Notes: generated by a model not told the origin, from the letters alone. A stretch of 64,000 nt of DNA from Symsagittifera roscoffensis (GCF_963678635.1 NC_087066.1:55012312-55076311), one strand, 5' to 3'. Shown: positions 1 through 9,106, numbered from the stretch's first letter. Translations and numbers: made by a program.

Positions 1-1
1 A

Positions 2-163
2 CCTTACCCATTAAACCCACCAAATATAACAGCTCAATCACTACCACCACCATTCATAACAACTGAAGTAATATATAAATACTACAGATATACCAAAAAG
101 ACAATTGGTTACATAACATTTTATAACCCGTACTCAGGTTTATCATATACATGTATATTTTAA
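2..163 (+). CDS. 3' end of an upstream ORF, truncated by the window edge
   Basis: Frame 2 is open from the first base to a TAA at 161-163 (53 codons). Its stop lies 13 bases inside the next ORF, which starts at 151. The residues are rich in Tyr, Pro and Thr and match no domain I recognise. The tight overlap with the glycoprotein ORF and the shared G-poor composition suggest it is the C-terminus of the preceding gene of the same virus-like block. It is too short to assign to a family, and the ORF could be open by chance. Confidence 0.35.
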   Translation, partial: PYPLNPPNITAQSLPPPFITTEVIYKYYRYTKKTIGYITFYNPYSGLSYTCIF

Positions 164-1692
164 AAATATTGATACTCCTTCAACTCCTTTTTCTAATCAT
201 CTCCGATCAGAACATAAATCCTTCTCCCCGCACAGGACCCCAAGATTTATTAGTAACAGATTATGATTGTGAAGAAAATGAACAAAAAACACTACACAAA
301 TATGCAATAAATCAAGTATCACAATGCGAAACGGAACCACAAGCTATAGAAACTACAAATGTAATAGCGACACTATATTCAAAAGCCCGAGCAACAACAG
401 TCATAGGATATAAATTTACAGCAACATTCTCCGAAAAGAAAGTACATTGTTCACAAGTTTCAAACGGAAATAAAAACCGACTTGACCATGAATCATTCTA
501 CCAAAGTAATATAGAACGACTTCTACATCTAAATCCTGATGATTGTAAAAACGAGCTACTCAGACTAAACATCACAAGAAATAAAAACACCGACAGAAAA
601 CTAGTATATTTTCAAGTCTTTGCCGATTCTGTACATCAAGCAGAACTTGAAAGATATCAAGGACACATTAAATTAGATGAAAAATACCCATACAACGGCG
701 CACACGGAAGATTAACTTATGACATACACGATAAGCACTGGATACCACACATTGGTATAAATAATCCATCAAACTGCAAAGCAGACACAAAAAATAAAGG
801 ATATCAAGAAATAATGTTTTTCGATTGGAAAATACAACTCGAAAAAATACAACTCACACGAGATTTATCTGACAACATAATGATCTATCAAGGAATTAGA
901 CTACCTTGTAAAAACGATCAAGGTTATTGTTATCCTACAACACGGACACAAGCAACAATTGTTTGGTTTCCCGAAGATACATGTACAACATTTCAAGTAG
1001 CAAAAATACACGCTCGAATGATAAAATTTCACGAAAAATATTTTATACAATCAATTCCATATGAACAAGTCAATCCATCACGAAAACAAAGCACTGATTT
1101 TCGAAATATCCATAATATAGAAAATAAATTAACACGTTTTCAAATATATCAAGAAACAGAACTCGCATGCAAATACAGAAACCCACTTCACAAAACACAA
1201 TATTCTGAAATATTAGTTGAATACGAAAAAGGTTTCGACATGACCACTGGAAAAATAAAAATTGACCCCAATGCCACAAGTCATCCTCTACACGAAGGAA
1301 CATCATATATACCAGTTAACTTTCAAAAAAGTAATGGTCAACCTGGTGGACATCTAAAGCCACGTGACACTAGAAGCACACGTTTACAAGAACTATCACT
1401 AATGAATAATTCTTATTTTGTTAATATCCACTATGATATCCACTTAGATATGAAGTTAGACTACACGATTAGTCGAATTTTGCAAGAGATGTCACTCTCC
1501 GAATTAGAAACACTTCACCAACTATGCGAATTAGAAAGGACACAAATACTGCAATCACTTGCACTAGCAGTATTAAAAATACCCTACGCAGGATATTTAC
1601 TATCAGGAAATAGATCAAATTTTCTAGACTACGAAGGAAACATCTTATGGTTTTATACTTGTGCCAAAAAAGTATCACCACTATGTTTTTGA
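151..1692 (+). CDS. Virus-like envelope glycoprotein, N-terminal part
   Basis: A 513-codon frame starts with a clear signal peptide (residues 1-18, dominated by Leu and Ile). A Cys-containing, N-glycosylation-rich ectodomain follows; a Tyr-Asp-Cys motif sits near residue 38 and paired Cys recur through residue 360. No membrane anchor lies in this frame; the anchor is in the next frame (1661-2767), which overlaps the last 32 bases. The layout (signal peptide, YDC start, spaced Cys, anchor further on) resembles the class III-type glycoproteins of chuviruses and related negative-strand RNA viruses, which metazoan BEL/Pao-type retroelements have captured. That family call is an inference from architecture. 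The frame ends in a short tail after a run of six A, so this and the next ORF are probably one glycoprotein broken by one base. It could instead be programmed frameshifting or a sequencing error. Confidence 0.6.
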   Translation: MYILKILILLQLLFLIISDQNINPSPRTGPQDLLVTDYDCEENEQKTLHKYAINQVSQCETEPQAIETTNVIATLYSKARATTVIGYKFTATFSEKKVHCSQVSNGNKNRLDHESFYQSNIERLLHLNPDDCKNELLRLNITRNKNTDRKLVYFQVFADSVHQAELERYQGHIKLDEKYPYNGAHGRLTYDIHDKHWIPHIGINNPSNCKADTKNKGYQEIMFFDWKIQLEKIQLTRDLSDNIMIYQGIRLPCKNDQGYCYPTTRTQATIVWFPEDTCTTFQVAKIHARMIKFHEKYFIQSIPYEQVNPSRKQSTDFRNIHNIENKLTRFQIYQETELACKYRNPLHKTQYSEILVEYEKGFDMTTGKIKIDPNATSHPLHEGTSYIPVNFQKSNGQPGGHLKPRDTRSTRLQELSLMNNSYFVNIHYDIHLDMKLDYTISRILQEMSLSELETLHQLCELERTQILQSLALAVLKIPYAGYLLSGNRSNFLDYEGNILWFYTCAKKVSPLCF

Positions 1693-2767
1693 AGATAAAA
1701 GATGCTATAAAAGAATCCCTATCTTTTATAAAAATAAAGTACATTTTGTTGACACACTTTCAAGACGAACATATTTTTGGGATACCGCAGTCCCATGTGG
1801 ATCAGAGAATAGCCACAATGTAGTACAATTGAACCCTGATGAAGATAAATATTATCTTCTTACCCCATACCCCACATTAATGCAATCACTCAAAAAAATT
1901 TCACCCGGAAGCATCAGAGCTATTGCTCGTAACCCAAATATTGATTTACAATCAATTGGAATATATTCAAAATCTGATATCCAACATCACATTAGAACAC
2001 AACAATTCCAGGAATTATTAACACAAATGGACACTATACAAAGACAATCAATTGACCAAAACTTACGCAAACTTGCCGAAACAGCAGGATTTGCAGATAT
2101 CTATACACAAGATTATAGCGGATATTTTAAAGACATTAAAGACTATATATATCTAAACGGTGAAAAATACAGACCACAAGATATTTCACCCATAAATATT
2201 TTTAGCTTTGTTACACTAAAAAATGAAATTCTCGATTTTCTAGGATGGCCCTATTACATCTTAGAAAAATTAACTATCCTATACGCAATGTTTAACTTTA
2301 TAGGATTTCTTTTTTCACTTTTAAAAGGAATCTACAACACTTGTGCTATACACACACAAGTAAATAGACAAGCAAGTGTAGCACGCATACTATTTGCAGG
2401 ATTTTTTGGAATTTTTTCATCATCAATTAACAAAATTCTTCTAGACGCACAAATCAAAGAATATAATACAAAAATAGCAACAACACAGAACACGTACAAC
2501 GAAGAACATAATAACATAGAAGTAACGCCTACAGCACCACAGCTGCCACCCCTACCACATAACCATCCATTATCCTTAGTCCCACGAAATTTCCGAAACC
2601 TAGCAATAACACATAACCCAAATTTTAGACCAAACATATCGCAAAGTCCCATACAACACATAATGACACATCATTCACAAGATGAAAATACATATGAACA
2701 AATTATAGAACAACCCCATACCACCGCTTTTCAGTCTCGAAATAATAATTTTTTTAGCCCACGATGA
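1661..2767 (+). CDS. Virus-like envelope glycoprotein, C-terminal part with membrane anchor
   Basis: The frame is open for 368 codons in the +1 register relative to the preceding ORF. It has no ATG at its 5' end (the first codon counted is GTG), so it is more likely a continuation of the glycoprotein than a separate gene. Residues about 25-70 carry a pattern of aromatic residues and a Pro-Cys-Gly that resembles the region before the fusion-protein stem in chuvirus-type glycoproteins. Residues about 100-170 look helical. A strong hydrophobic segment lies at about 203-225, and a second one with Gly/Phe at about 240-260. A polar, Pro/His/Asn-rich cytoplasmic tail follows. Its stop codon overlaps the start of the next ORF as ATGA (2764-2767). 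Family assignment is tentative. Confidence 0.55.
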   Translation: MPKKYHHYVFEDKRCYKRIPIFYKNKVHFVDTLSRRTYFWDTAVPCGSENSHNVVQLNPDEDKYYLLTPYPTLMQSLKKISPGSIRAIARNPNIDLQSIGIYSKSDIQHHIRTQQFQELLTQMDTIQRQSIDQNLRKLAETAGFADIYTQDYSGYFKDIKDYIYLNGEKYRPQDISPINIFSFVTLKNEILDFLGWPYYILEKLTILYAMFNFIGFLFSLLKGIYNTCAIHTQVNRQASVARILFAGFFGIFSSSINKILLDAQIKEYNTKIATTQNTYNEEHNNIEVTPTAPQLPPLPHNHPLSLVPRNFRNLAITHNPNFRPNISQSPIQHIMTHHSQDENTYEQIIEQPHTTAFQSRNNNFFSPR

Positions 2768-4572
2768 GCCGACAACTTGGATCCCTACACCGCTCAAACT
2801 CCCATCCAACCAACCTCAACACTCCAATCACAATAATCCCACTTTTTGCTTTCCCGCCACCCGATTTTCCAACTAGTAATATAACATCAAGCATGAATTC
2901 GGATACTAATTCAGATATTTCAGTTTTATACTCCATTTCACAACTCAATAACCCCAATATAGAAACCCCTGACGAATTTGCAGACTCCGAACCATCTCCA
3001 TCCAATAATTTTCAAACCAACTCCTCAGTTTTTTCAAAGCCCCCTTTTCAACCAATCCCAACAAATAATCCACTCCCGCCCATTTCTACTCCCTCTTATG
3101 CTTCCAAAGTAACCCCAACCTATTCTCCATTTCATTCCGACCGATCATCTAATTCTCCCGATACTCCCCAAATTTCCCTAGAACTTGATAACTTTATCAC
3201 CCTACAACAACAGCTAATACACCCTAACACCCGCACAATCAATCAAATTTCATCCACAATAGAATCCTCAAACCCACCTACTCCTACACCCTCCTCAGCC
3301 TATACTGCATCATTAGCACAATCATCAACATCCACCGAATCATCAAATAGCACTAACCGAGCTTATCGCACTTTTAAAAGAAAATTCCCAAACCATCCAT
3401 TCCCGACCAAACCAGGAACAGCCAGTGAATATATTAATCATCCACACCACACCAACACGAAAGATTTTCTAGCAATCACCTTACCTTCATTTCCACAAGA
3501 TACTTTAAACACACCTAATGACACTAACGACACACGTAGTTTTGTAGATGAACATGTTTTAATGCCTACACTTCATTGGACAACATATTATCATTTTACT
3601 AATCCCCTTTGCCTCCCACTATCTAATACTCATAGCGATATAGAAAAGCATAAAGATATGCTATATAGACTCACCGCAACACTAACACCTAGACAATTTA
3701 CTTATATAGGATATAAAAAATCACTAAAAACATTCACTGCACCCCGAGCTAAGGAATTTACACTAGAATATTACGACCATAATATCATCCGAACTAATCA
3801 AGATCAATTTTTAGATGACGACCGCTTCGCTAACCCACAACTAACAGAAAAATTCTTCATCACAACATCATATGTATTCACACTCAATATTTTTGATAGA
3901 AAATGTGATCACATCATTTCTGAAGCACTAACTGATATGCAAGCTTACGAAAGTTTTAAAGAAAAATTTCAATTATTTTCACTAGCCTTTCACTTCCTTG
4001 CACCACATGAACGCGATTTGCACTGTTCATATGACATCATGTTACGCACTAAACAAACTCACACATATACATACTATCGCTTCATACAAAATCATTTTGA
4101 TCTACATACTCCATCAAGACAACCACACCATCGTTTTCAGTTTCTTAACTCGAAGTACACCTCACCATTTTTTCTAAATTTCACCTATTGCATCAAAGAT
4201 ACTAACCTCCACGGCATCCTCCGCAATTATGACCCAATAACACAGATGTATATATTTTGTCCCATCACGAAGACCTTTAATGCTGAAGAATCCAGACCCT
4301 TCCTTATCCCACATGAATTTATCCAACCTATAGAAATCCCTATATTAGAATTTATTCATAATACTAAATACAATCACAAAATATATAATCTCATTCAAAA
4401 CACACTTTATGAGTTTGCAGTTGGCACCGAGGAACTAAAAACTATTAAAGCACTTCAATTGCTTTGGCCACTGCTTCAAACTAAAAACATCATTCGCATA
4501 CTAGCAAAGTTTTTAACAAATTCCGACATCATACACGACATCTTCCCCCACGGTTTTTTCCCAGACGATTAA
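2764..4572 (+). CDS. Unrecognised 602-residue protein of the virus-like block
   Basis: The ATG is shared with the preceding stop in an ATGA overlap, an arrangement used for coupled termination-reinitiation in some viruses and retroelements. Residues 1 to about 230 are low complexity, rich in Ser, Thr, Pro and Asn, and probably disordered. Residues about 235-602 look folded, with many aromatic and His residues and scattered Cys, but I see no protease, polymerase, integrase or zinc-knuckle signature. A structural or nucleocapsid-like role would fit a disordered N-terminus with a globular C-terminus; that is only a guess. The stop codon is followed at once by a strong splice-donor sequence (CAG/GTAAGT at 4573-4581). 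The long open frame in AT-rich DNA makes a real protein likely. Confidence 0.6.
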   Translation: MSRQLGSLHRSNSHPTNLNTPITIIPLFAFPPPDFPTSNITSSMNSDTNSDISVLYSISQLNNPNIETPDEFADSEPSPSNNFQTNSSVFSKPPFQPIPTNNPLPPISTPSYASKVTPTYSPFHSDRSSNSPDTPQISLELDNFITLQQQLIHPNTRTINQISSTIESSNPPTPTPSSAYTASLAQSSTSTESSNSTNRAYRTFKRKFPNHPFPTKPGTASEYINHPHHTNTKDFLAITLPSFPQDTLNTPNDTNDTRSFVDEHVLMPTLHWTTYYHFTNPLCLPLSNTHSDIEKHKDMLYRLTATLTPRQFTYIGYKKSLKTFTAPRAKEFTLEYYDHNIIRTNQDQFLDDDRFANPQLTEKFFITTSYVFTLNIFDRKCDHIISEALTDMQAYESFKEKFQLFSLAFHFLAPHERDLHCSYDIMLRTKQTHTYTYYRFIQNHFDLHTPSRQPHHRFQFLNSKYTSPFFLNFTYCIKDTNLHGILRNYDPITQMYIFCPITKTFNAEESRPFLIPHEFIQPIEIPILEFIHNTKYNHKIYNLIQNTLYEFAVGTEELKTIKALQLLWPLLQTKNIIRILAKFLTNSDIIHDIFPHGFFPDD

Positions 4573-4575
4573 CAG

Positions 4576-4651
4576 GTAAGTATAATTTCAAATATACTTT
4601 ACTAATAAATTTAAATTAATACTAAGCCTTCTTTACTCATGTTTCTTTTAG
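4576..4651 (+). other. Candidate 76-nt intron just after the stop of the 602-residue ORF
   Basis: The stop TAA at 4570-4572 is followed by CAG/GTAAGTAT. A TACTAAT-like branch site lies within the interval, and a pyrimidine-rich stretch ends in TTTTAG at 4651. All three signals have the right order and spacing for a short animal intron. It would lie in a 3' untranslated region or join a further exon. Splicing is inferred from sequence only. Confidence 0.45.
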
Positions 4652-5217
4652 ATCTTTAGTCCTCATACCACGATCATCTACAAAAAACAGAAAAGAAAAA
4701 TAAAAAATAAAAACTTGTTAAAATTATTCTAAACTTCATTAATATTTTCACAAAATAATCTGATAAAATTGATACAAAATGTAGTAAATTAATTTATAAA
4801 TTATTCCCCCATAAAGCAGTAAATCTAAATATGATGAAAATTTATAACTTCCCCCAAAAACTAGCAGTAAAATTGAAATTCTATGTAATAAATTAATAAA
4901 ATAAAAATGCAGTACTAACCTTTGATATTTTCATTCACTCGCACAAGAATTCTATCCAAACTCGCACAGCTCGCCCACGAAGAATTGTTTAAATAATGAA
5001 TTTCAGTTTCAAGTTTTCACACTCAACAACTCTAACACACGATAACAAGTTCCAAACTTTCCTTTAACCCGGTTGGAAAGGAATTATATACTAAAACAAA
5101 CTAACCAACGCAGCTTACTAAGCACCACAAATCATAAAATAACAGCATGACTAAGAAAAGAAAACCAACGGTACCCAAACCGAATTAACCCAGTTTAAAA
5201 CTGGATAATTTATTTTT

Positions 5218-5460
5218 TTGAAGACTATTATAAAGTCTAAGAAAGAAATAATAAAACACAAAAAAGTCGAAAGACAAACCCATAACAAAAACAATTTGAT
5301 TTTTGAAAAAAGGACACAACCAAAGGAACATAAGAAAGACCAACATAAACCCAACATAAAACGTTATCACATAACAGGACCTCTCAAAGAAACCGCACGA
5401 AATCATACTCCCACTCCTGGCCTAACCCACCAGAGAGGACGTCCTGAGCATGCTCTATAG
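5218..5460 (+). CDS. Small very basic ORF, doubtful
   Basis: This is an 80-codon frame rich in Lys, Arg, His and Gln that begins with a TTG codon and lies in the putative exon between the two candidate introns. Its charge resembles small RNA-binding accessory proteins, but A-rich DNA yields Lys-rich frames by chance. No ATG opens it and I recognise no domain. It is listed because it lies in the transcribed tail of the virus-like block. Confidence 0.15.
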   Translation: MKTIIKSKKEIIKHKKVERQTHNKNNLIFEKRTQPKEHKKDQHKPNIKRYHITGPLKETARNHTPTPGLTHQRGRPEHAL

Positions 5461-5531
5461 CCGGCCGAACCCACCGTGCTACATCCACGCTTTGTGACCA
5501 CACTTCTATTTTTAATAAGAGGTACTCAAGG

Positions 5532-5653
5532 GTGAGTAACTCTTCAAAATAACCAAACTAAAACAAAATGCTTTTGTGAAAACAACTAACTAAAATCATA
5601 ATTAAAAAACTGAACTAATAAAAATTTTATACAATGTAAATTATACCTTGCAG
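5532..5653 (+). other. Second candidate intron in the tail of the virus-like block
   Basis: AAGG/GTGAGTAAC at 5528-5540 is a good donor, and CCTTGCAG at 5646-5653 is a good acceptor 122 nt from it. The interval is A- and T-rich compared with the sequence on either side, as expected for an intron. With the 76-nt candidate upstream it would make an 880-nt internal exon (4652-5531). Confidence 0.35.
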
Positions 5654-6650
5654 TATATAGATCAGCACACAACAACAAAGACGAACATCCAAAGACAAAA
5701 TGACCCCATTACACTCGAACAAGAATGGCTAACCACAACCGATATGCCGTCCACAATCTTAACTCAAAGGATTTAGAGTACGACTTGACTTCGCAGAAAA
5801 GGACTTCATTGAACTAGACCAATGACCACCTCGATGTGCAAGTATACGTACAGATCCGAGTTACAAGGCATCCCCTCCACGCACAATTTCCACGCCATTC
5901 CCAGACGAGGTTGAACACAAAACAAGTTCTCTACATAATACAGAAAAACCCGTCATAGCAAACCATTTTGAAATCAGATTGATTTCGTTGGGAAACACAG
6001 TCGTTGTCACAAGAAGACACAACGATTAATGCCCCAAACTCCAGCGTCCTGGAACTTCTCTAACATGAGGAACCGGACAAGAATACGATGTTCGCCCAAT
6101 ACCAACGTTCATCATCCATCCTTTGAATTGCAGAAAGATAATTCTAAAAAACTCTGTAAAACCCGGATGGGTGGAACGTGATCCAAACTACTTTTTATGA
6201 TTGAATAAATTAGATATTTTACCACTGTAAAGTATTTAATATTAACCAATCATGATCCATCTAACTAACAACCCACTTATTTGTAAGTGCTGAAATTACT
6301 TGTAATTTCAGCACCAGAGAGATTTGAATTTAACTTAGAAATTAGTTGCCTCTCCAAGAGAACTTCAGCCGCCGCAACAAACCAGTATACCCTAGATCTA
6401 TTGAGCCTAGCAGAGACTAGTTAAACACCCTGAGACTAGAAAGTATAAGAGTAAGACTAGGATCGGTATTAGACTAAGAAGTTGCACGAATCTATCCGGC
6501 CGAAAATAAGATAGCGTGACGAGCAGACGGTGTACCCTATCCGAAATTACTCTATGAGTTAACCACATCGGTCATAACTCAGTAACCAGACCCAAGTTGG
6601 GAGAGCTTATAGCGAGTGGTTCAAGAGAGAGATTGTTCTGACGGGTCAAT
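5654..6650 (+). other. Non-coding tail of the virus-like block
   Basis: No frame longer than about 60 codons is visible. The G-poor, A/C-rich + strand composition of the ORFs persists to about 6500 and then changes to ordinary host-like composition by about 6650. I therefore place the right edge of the inserted block near here. I could not see a long terminal repeat, because the matching 5' end would lie outside the window. Confidence 0.3.
6287..6314. repeat. Perfect 28-nt palindrome (13-bp arms, 2-nt loop)
   Basis: GTGCTGAAATTAC and GTAATTTCAGCAC flank TT. It is a perfect inverted repeat near the right edge of the virus-like block. It could form a cruciform or RNA hairpin, or act as a 3'-end processing signal. 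Confidence 0.6.
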
Positions 6651-6889
6651 TTTTGGAGTGTGGGTGCAAATAATTTTGGAGAGGCTTTGTTACTTCATTT
6701 CTGTGATTGTTTCAAAACAGCTTTAAAATTTGTTAATGTAAAAGCAGAGACTCTGTCTCGGTTATTAAGATCTCCGGAAAAATTTTTGAATAGAGGTATA
6801 GTTTGATGCGCAAAAAAAGTTTTTGTGTCTGTATGTGCGTTATGCGGCGAAAGAGGGCAAAAAATTTTTAATAAATTTGAAATTTAAAA

Positions 6890-7249
6890 CATTTCGGCAG
6901 GGGCGGATCTAGGATTTTCTCGAGGGGGAGGGCGGATTTTCAAAAAATTTTCCAAAATTTTGACGACCTTTTTTACGGTCGACCAAATTGATTTTTCGAG
7001 CTCTCCCAAAGCACTGTTTTGCACCTATTTTGGGCAGTTTTTGAAAAATTTTGACAAAAAATCGCTTTTTTTTGGCGCGCGCTCCCCCTTAAAGTTAGTA
7101 TATATTGGCGCCTTTAGAAAAATTGTAGGGTCGGTCGGCCAAAAATGGATTTCTGAAAAAGTATCAAAGGGTCGTCAGGGGGTCGAATTCCTGAGGGGGG
7201 ACGTCAGCCCAGCCCCCCCCCCCCCCCCTAAATCCGCCCTGCATTTCGG
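6890..7249 (+). mobile_element. hAT-type non-autonomous element (MITE) with 8-bp target duplication
   Basis: The element spans 6898-7241 (344 bp). It starts CAGGGGCGGATCTAGG and ends CTAAATCCGCCCTG, which are imperfect terminal inverted repeats. It is bounded on both sides by the 8-bp direct repeat CATTTCGG (6890-6897 and 7242-7249). The 8-bp duplication and the CAGGG-type termini are typical of hAT transposons. The interior is non-coding and includes a run of 16 C near the right end. The exact duplication suggests a fairly recent insertion. Related, more decayed copies lie at about 12289-12675, 18385-18815 and 43712-44121. Confidence 0.85.
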
Positions 7250-7578
7250 CTTGAAGAGTTTCTGCTCAAATTGTTTTGTCTTGGTTAACTTTGTTCCGAT
7301 ACTGATTTTGCATAATAGTGTTTGGGCATGTTTGTTCACAGCTATCTTCATTCATTTTGATGGATGTAGTTGTATTGCAAGTGGTGCAAAGCTCAGCTTC
7401 GCCTCTGTGTCTAAACTTTTTCATAAATGCAACACATTGATTGATTTTATACTGAAATATATTTCTATTATTTGCTCTTTCAGTCGCAAATGTGCGTTGT
7501 TCTCTGCTTTCTTTTTTGTTTAATATCAACAGTTCAAAATATACCTTGCTGAAGCGAAATAATCAGACCGATTCATAC
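7250..7578. other. Non-coding interval with a copy of a dispersed GC-hairpin motif
   Basis: No exon of the neighbouring FMO gene is recognisable here. Around 7366-7412 lies a copy of a dispersed motif (TATTGCAAGTGG..., then an AGCTC/AGCTTCGCC hairpin, then TCTGTGT). It recurs near 16272, 19618 and 55948. Confidence 0.4.
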
Positions 7579-7756
7579 CTGACTGTGTTGCCTTCGATTC
7601 TCTCCAGCAGCTGCCTCTGGTCGATTCCCTCTGGCCACGTGGCCTGCATGGGTTTAGTCCTGTAGGAGATGGTCACGTGAGCAGCCCCTGCTCTGAGCGT
7701 CTGGAAGGCGATATCCTCCGCCGAATAAGATGCACCCACTACCAGAATTCTTTTCC
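7579..7756 (-). CDS. FMO exon 3 (NADPH-binding motif)
   Basis: The acceptor AATCACAG is before 7756, with the donor GTATGA after 7579. It encodes GKRILVVGASYSAEDIA and the downstream TISYRTKPM...WPEGI block, then ends in phase 2. No in-frame continuation is visible. Confidence 0.85.
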
Positions 7757-9106
7757 CTGTGATTTTTTAAGTTTGTTTTCTGGGAAATGTGGTGCAAATA
7801 TTGATGGAAAAGCAGATAAATAGTCTGTTTAAAATGACTGTTCAAGTTGATTTTCAAGTTTGTTCAAGTTGGTTTTCAAGATCTCCCGAATCACTAAAAA
7901 GCCCTTTTAAGCACGCAATATTCTGCCAGCAAGACAGCTTCGAAAAGTGCCGAAATGCGAGGTTTTTTATTTTAGCATCTAGTCCCCTCTGAAAATTTGT
8001 ACTGGTTGGCTCAAAAGACGCCTTAAGAAAATGTTGAGCTATGGCCAGTCAAAATGGTTGTTGCAAATCAGTGCTAAACAGGAATTTTTGGTGGTAAGGT
8101 TGACGGAAGTACTGAGGAAAGAGAAAATTGGCTCACCTTTATAGCGTTCCCCGTCTATAAAGTGCTTCGAGTGCAACACCTGTCCCTTGAATGTCTCTTG
8201 ACCCGGGTATGAAACGTAGTTTGGGTAGTTGAAATGACCAGTTGCTACAATAACGAAGTCAAAAGGTTCCTCGATTCGGCTTTCAGAGGTGTCCAAGTCT
8301 TTCACCCTAACTATGAAATGTTCCGTTTCGTCCTCAAATTTGACGTCCTCGACCCAAGTTTTAAATTTTACAAACTTCATGAGTCCGAATTTCTCAGCGT
8401 AGCTCTCGAGGTACTTGTACATGTATGGTCGGTCTGGAAAGCAAGGGTATCCAGTAAGTTCTGGGTCGTCCAGCGGGAACAGGTGATCGGGTAGTTCCAC
8501 TGATTCCTTTGGGCCATTTGTGATGAGGTTATGATACATGCCGGAGTGAACCTCTAAGCCATCTTCTTCCACGCCTTCTTTTCCCCTGAAATAATTCAGA
8601 TTTCGGAACAACTTCAACTTCTCATTTCGGAACAAGTCGAGTATGTGATTAGTTATATTTGATGTTTTATGTGCTAAGATTTAAGATTTGAGAGAGGTTC
8701 AAGTGCTTATATGTACACTGTTTTACATACTTTTTTTCTAACCAAAATTAATTAATTGAAATGCAAAAATTGAAATAATTGAGTAAATGGATGGTTTTGA
8801 ATTAATTTACGTTGGCCCGATAGAATCATCTGGAAACACTTGCAGAAAAAAAATTGAAGAAATTGCTGCTTTGACACTAATCCTTAGCTCAGGAAGTGGA
8901 TACTAAATTTATTACTGATCAAATAACCCAAAAAAATGGACATTCAATGTTTCGCCCTACTGGAAATTCCAAATGCCTCCGATTTTGTCGTATCTCTCAA
9001 AACACACCACTTCGTAATCTGTTTCTGTATCAAGTTTCTGCAGTGCGTGTAGAGTTGTCAATCCAGAAGGTCCGGCTCCGATCACGCACACTCGTTTTCT
9101 CGGCAT
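7579..9106 (-). CDS. Flavin-containing monooxygenase, first three exons (3' end not seen)
   Basis: Three exons on the - strand (9106-8961, 8585-8137, 7756-7579) join in phase to about 257 residues. The start ATG at 9106-9104 is followed at once by the FAD-binding motif GAGPSGL (residues about 10-16). Exon 2 holds the ATG-type motif VIVATGHF and the FMO-identifying motif FxGxxxHxxxF. Exon 3 opens with the NADPH-binding stretch VVGASYSAEDIA. The GxSYSAED form and the following SYRTKPM are most like trimethylamine-monooxygenase-type or invertebrate FMOs, which oxygenate nitrogen or sulfur in soft nucleophiles using FAD and NADPH. Family members have about 430-530 residues, so some 40% of the protein is missing. 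Exon 3 ends with a proper donor, yet no further exon is visible down to position 1. The gene either continues beyond the window or was truncated by the virus-like block. Confidence 0.85.
8137..8585 (-). CDS. FMO exon 2 (central domain)
   Basis: The acceptor TATTTCAG lies just before 8585 on the - strand and the donor GTGAGC is at 8136-8131. It encodes the segment VHSGMYHNLITNGPKE, the ATG-type motif and the FxGxxxH signature. It is open without interruption for 149 codons. Confidence 0.9.
8961..9106 (-). CDS. FMO exon 1 (start, FAD-binding motif)
   Basis: Encodes the first 48 residues: basic start, GxGxxG dinucleotide fold and the acidic end of the second strand (FERYDKIGGIW). The donor is CCA/GTAGGG at 8960-8955 on the - strand. 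It ends in phase 2 and joins exon 2 through a split Gln codon. Confidence 0.85.

Noticed and set aside
1070-1306. Open frame on the - strand opposite the glycoprotein
   Set aside because: A shadow of the + strand coding frame, with the hydrophobic Phe/Val-rich composition expected of antisense to A-rich codons.
2332-2661. 109-codon - strand frame with Cys and Gly
   Set aside because: Antisense of the glycoprotein C-terminus; no independent evidence.
6960-7523. 187-codon + strand frame
   Set aside because: Spans the MITE and its target duplication, so it cannot be an ancestral gene; no domain seen.
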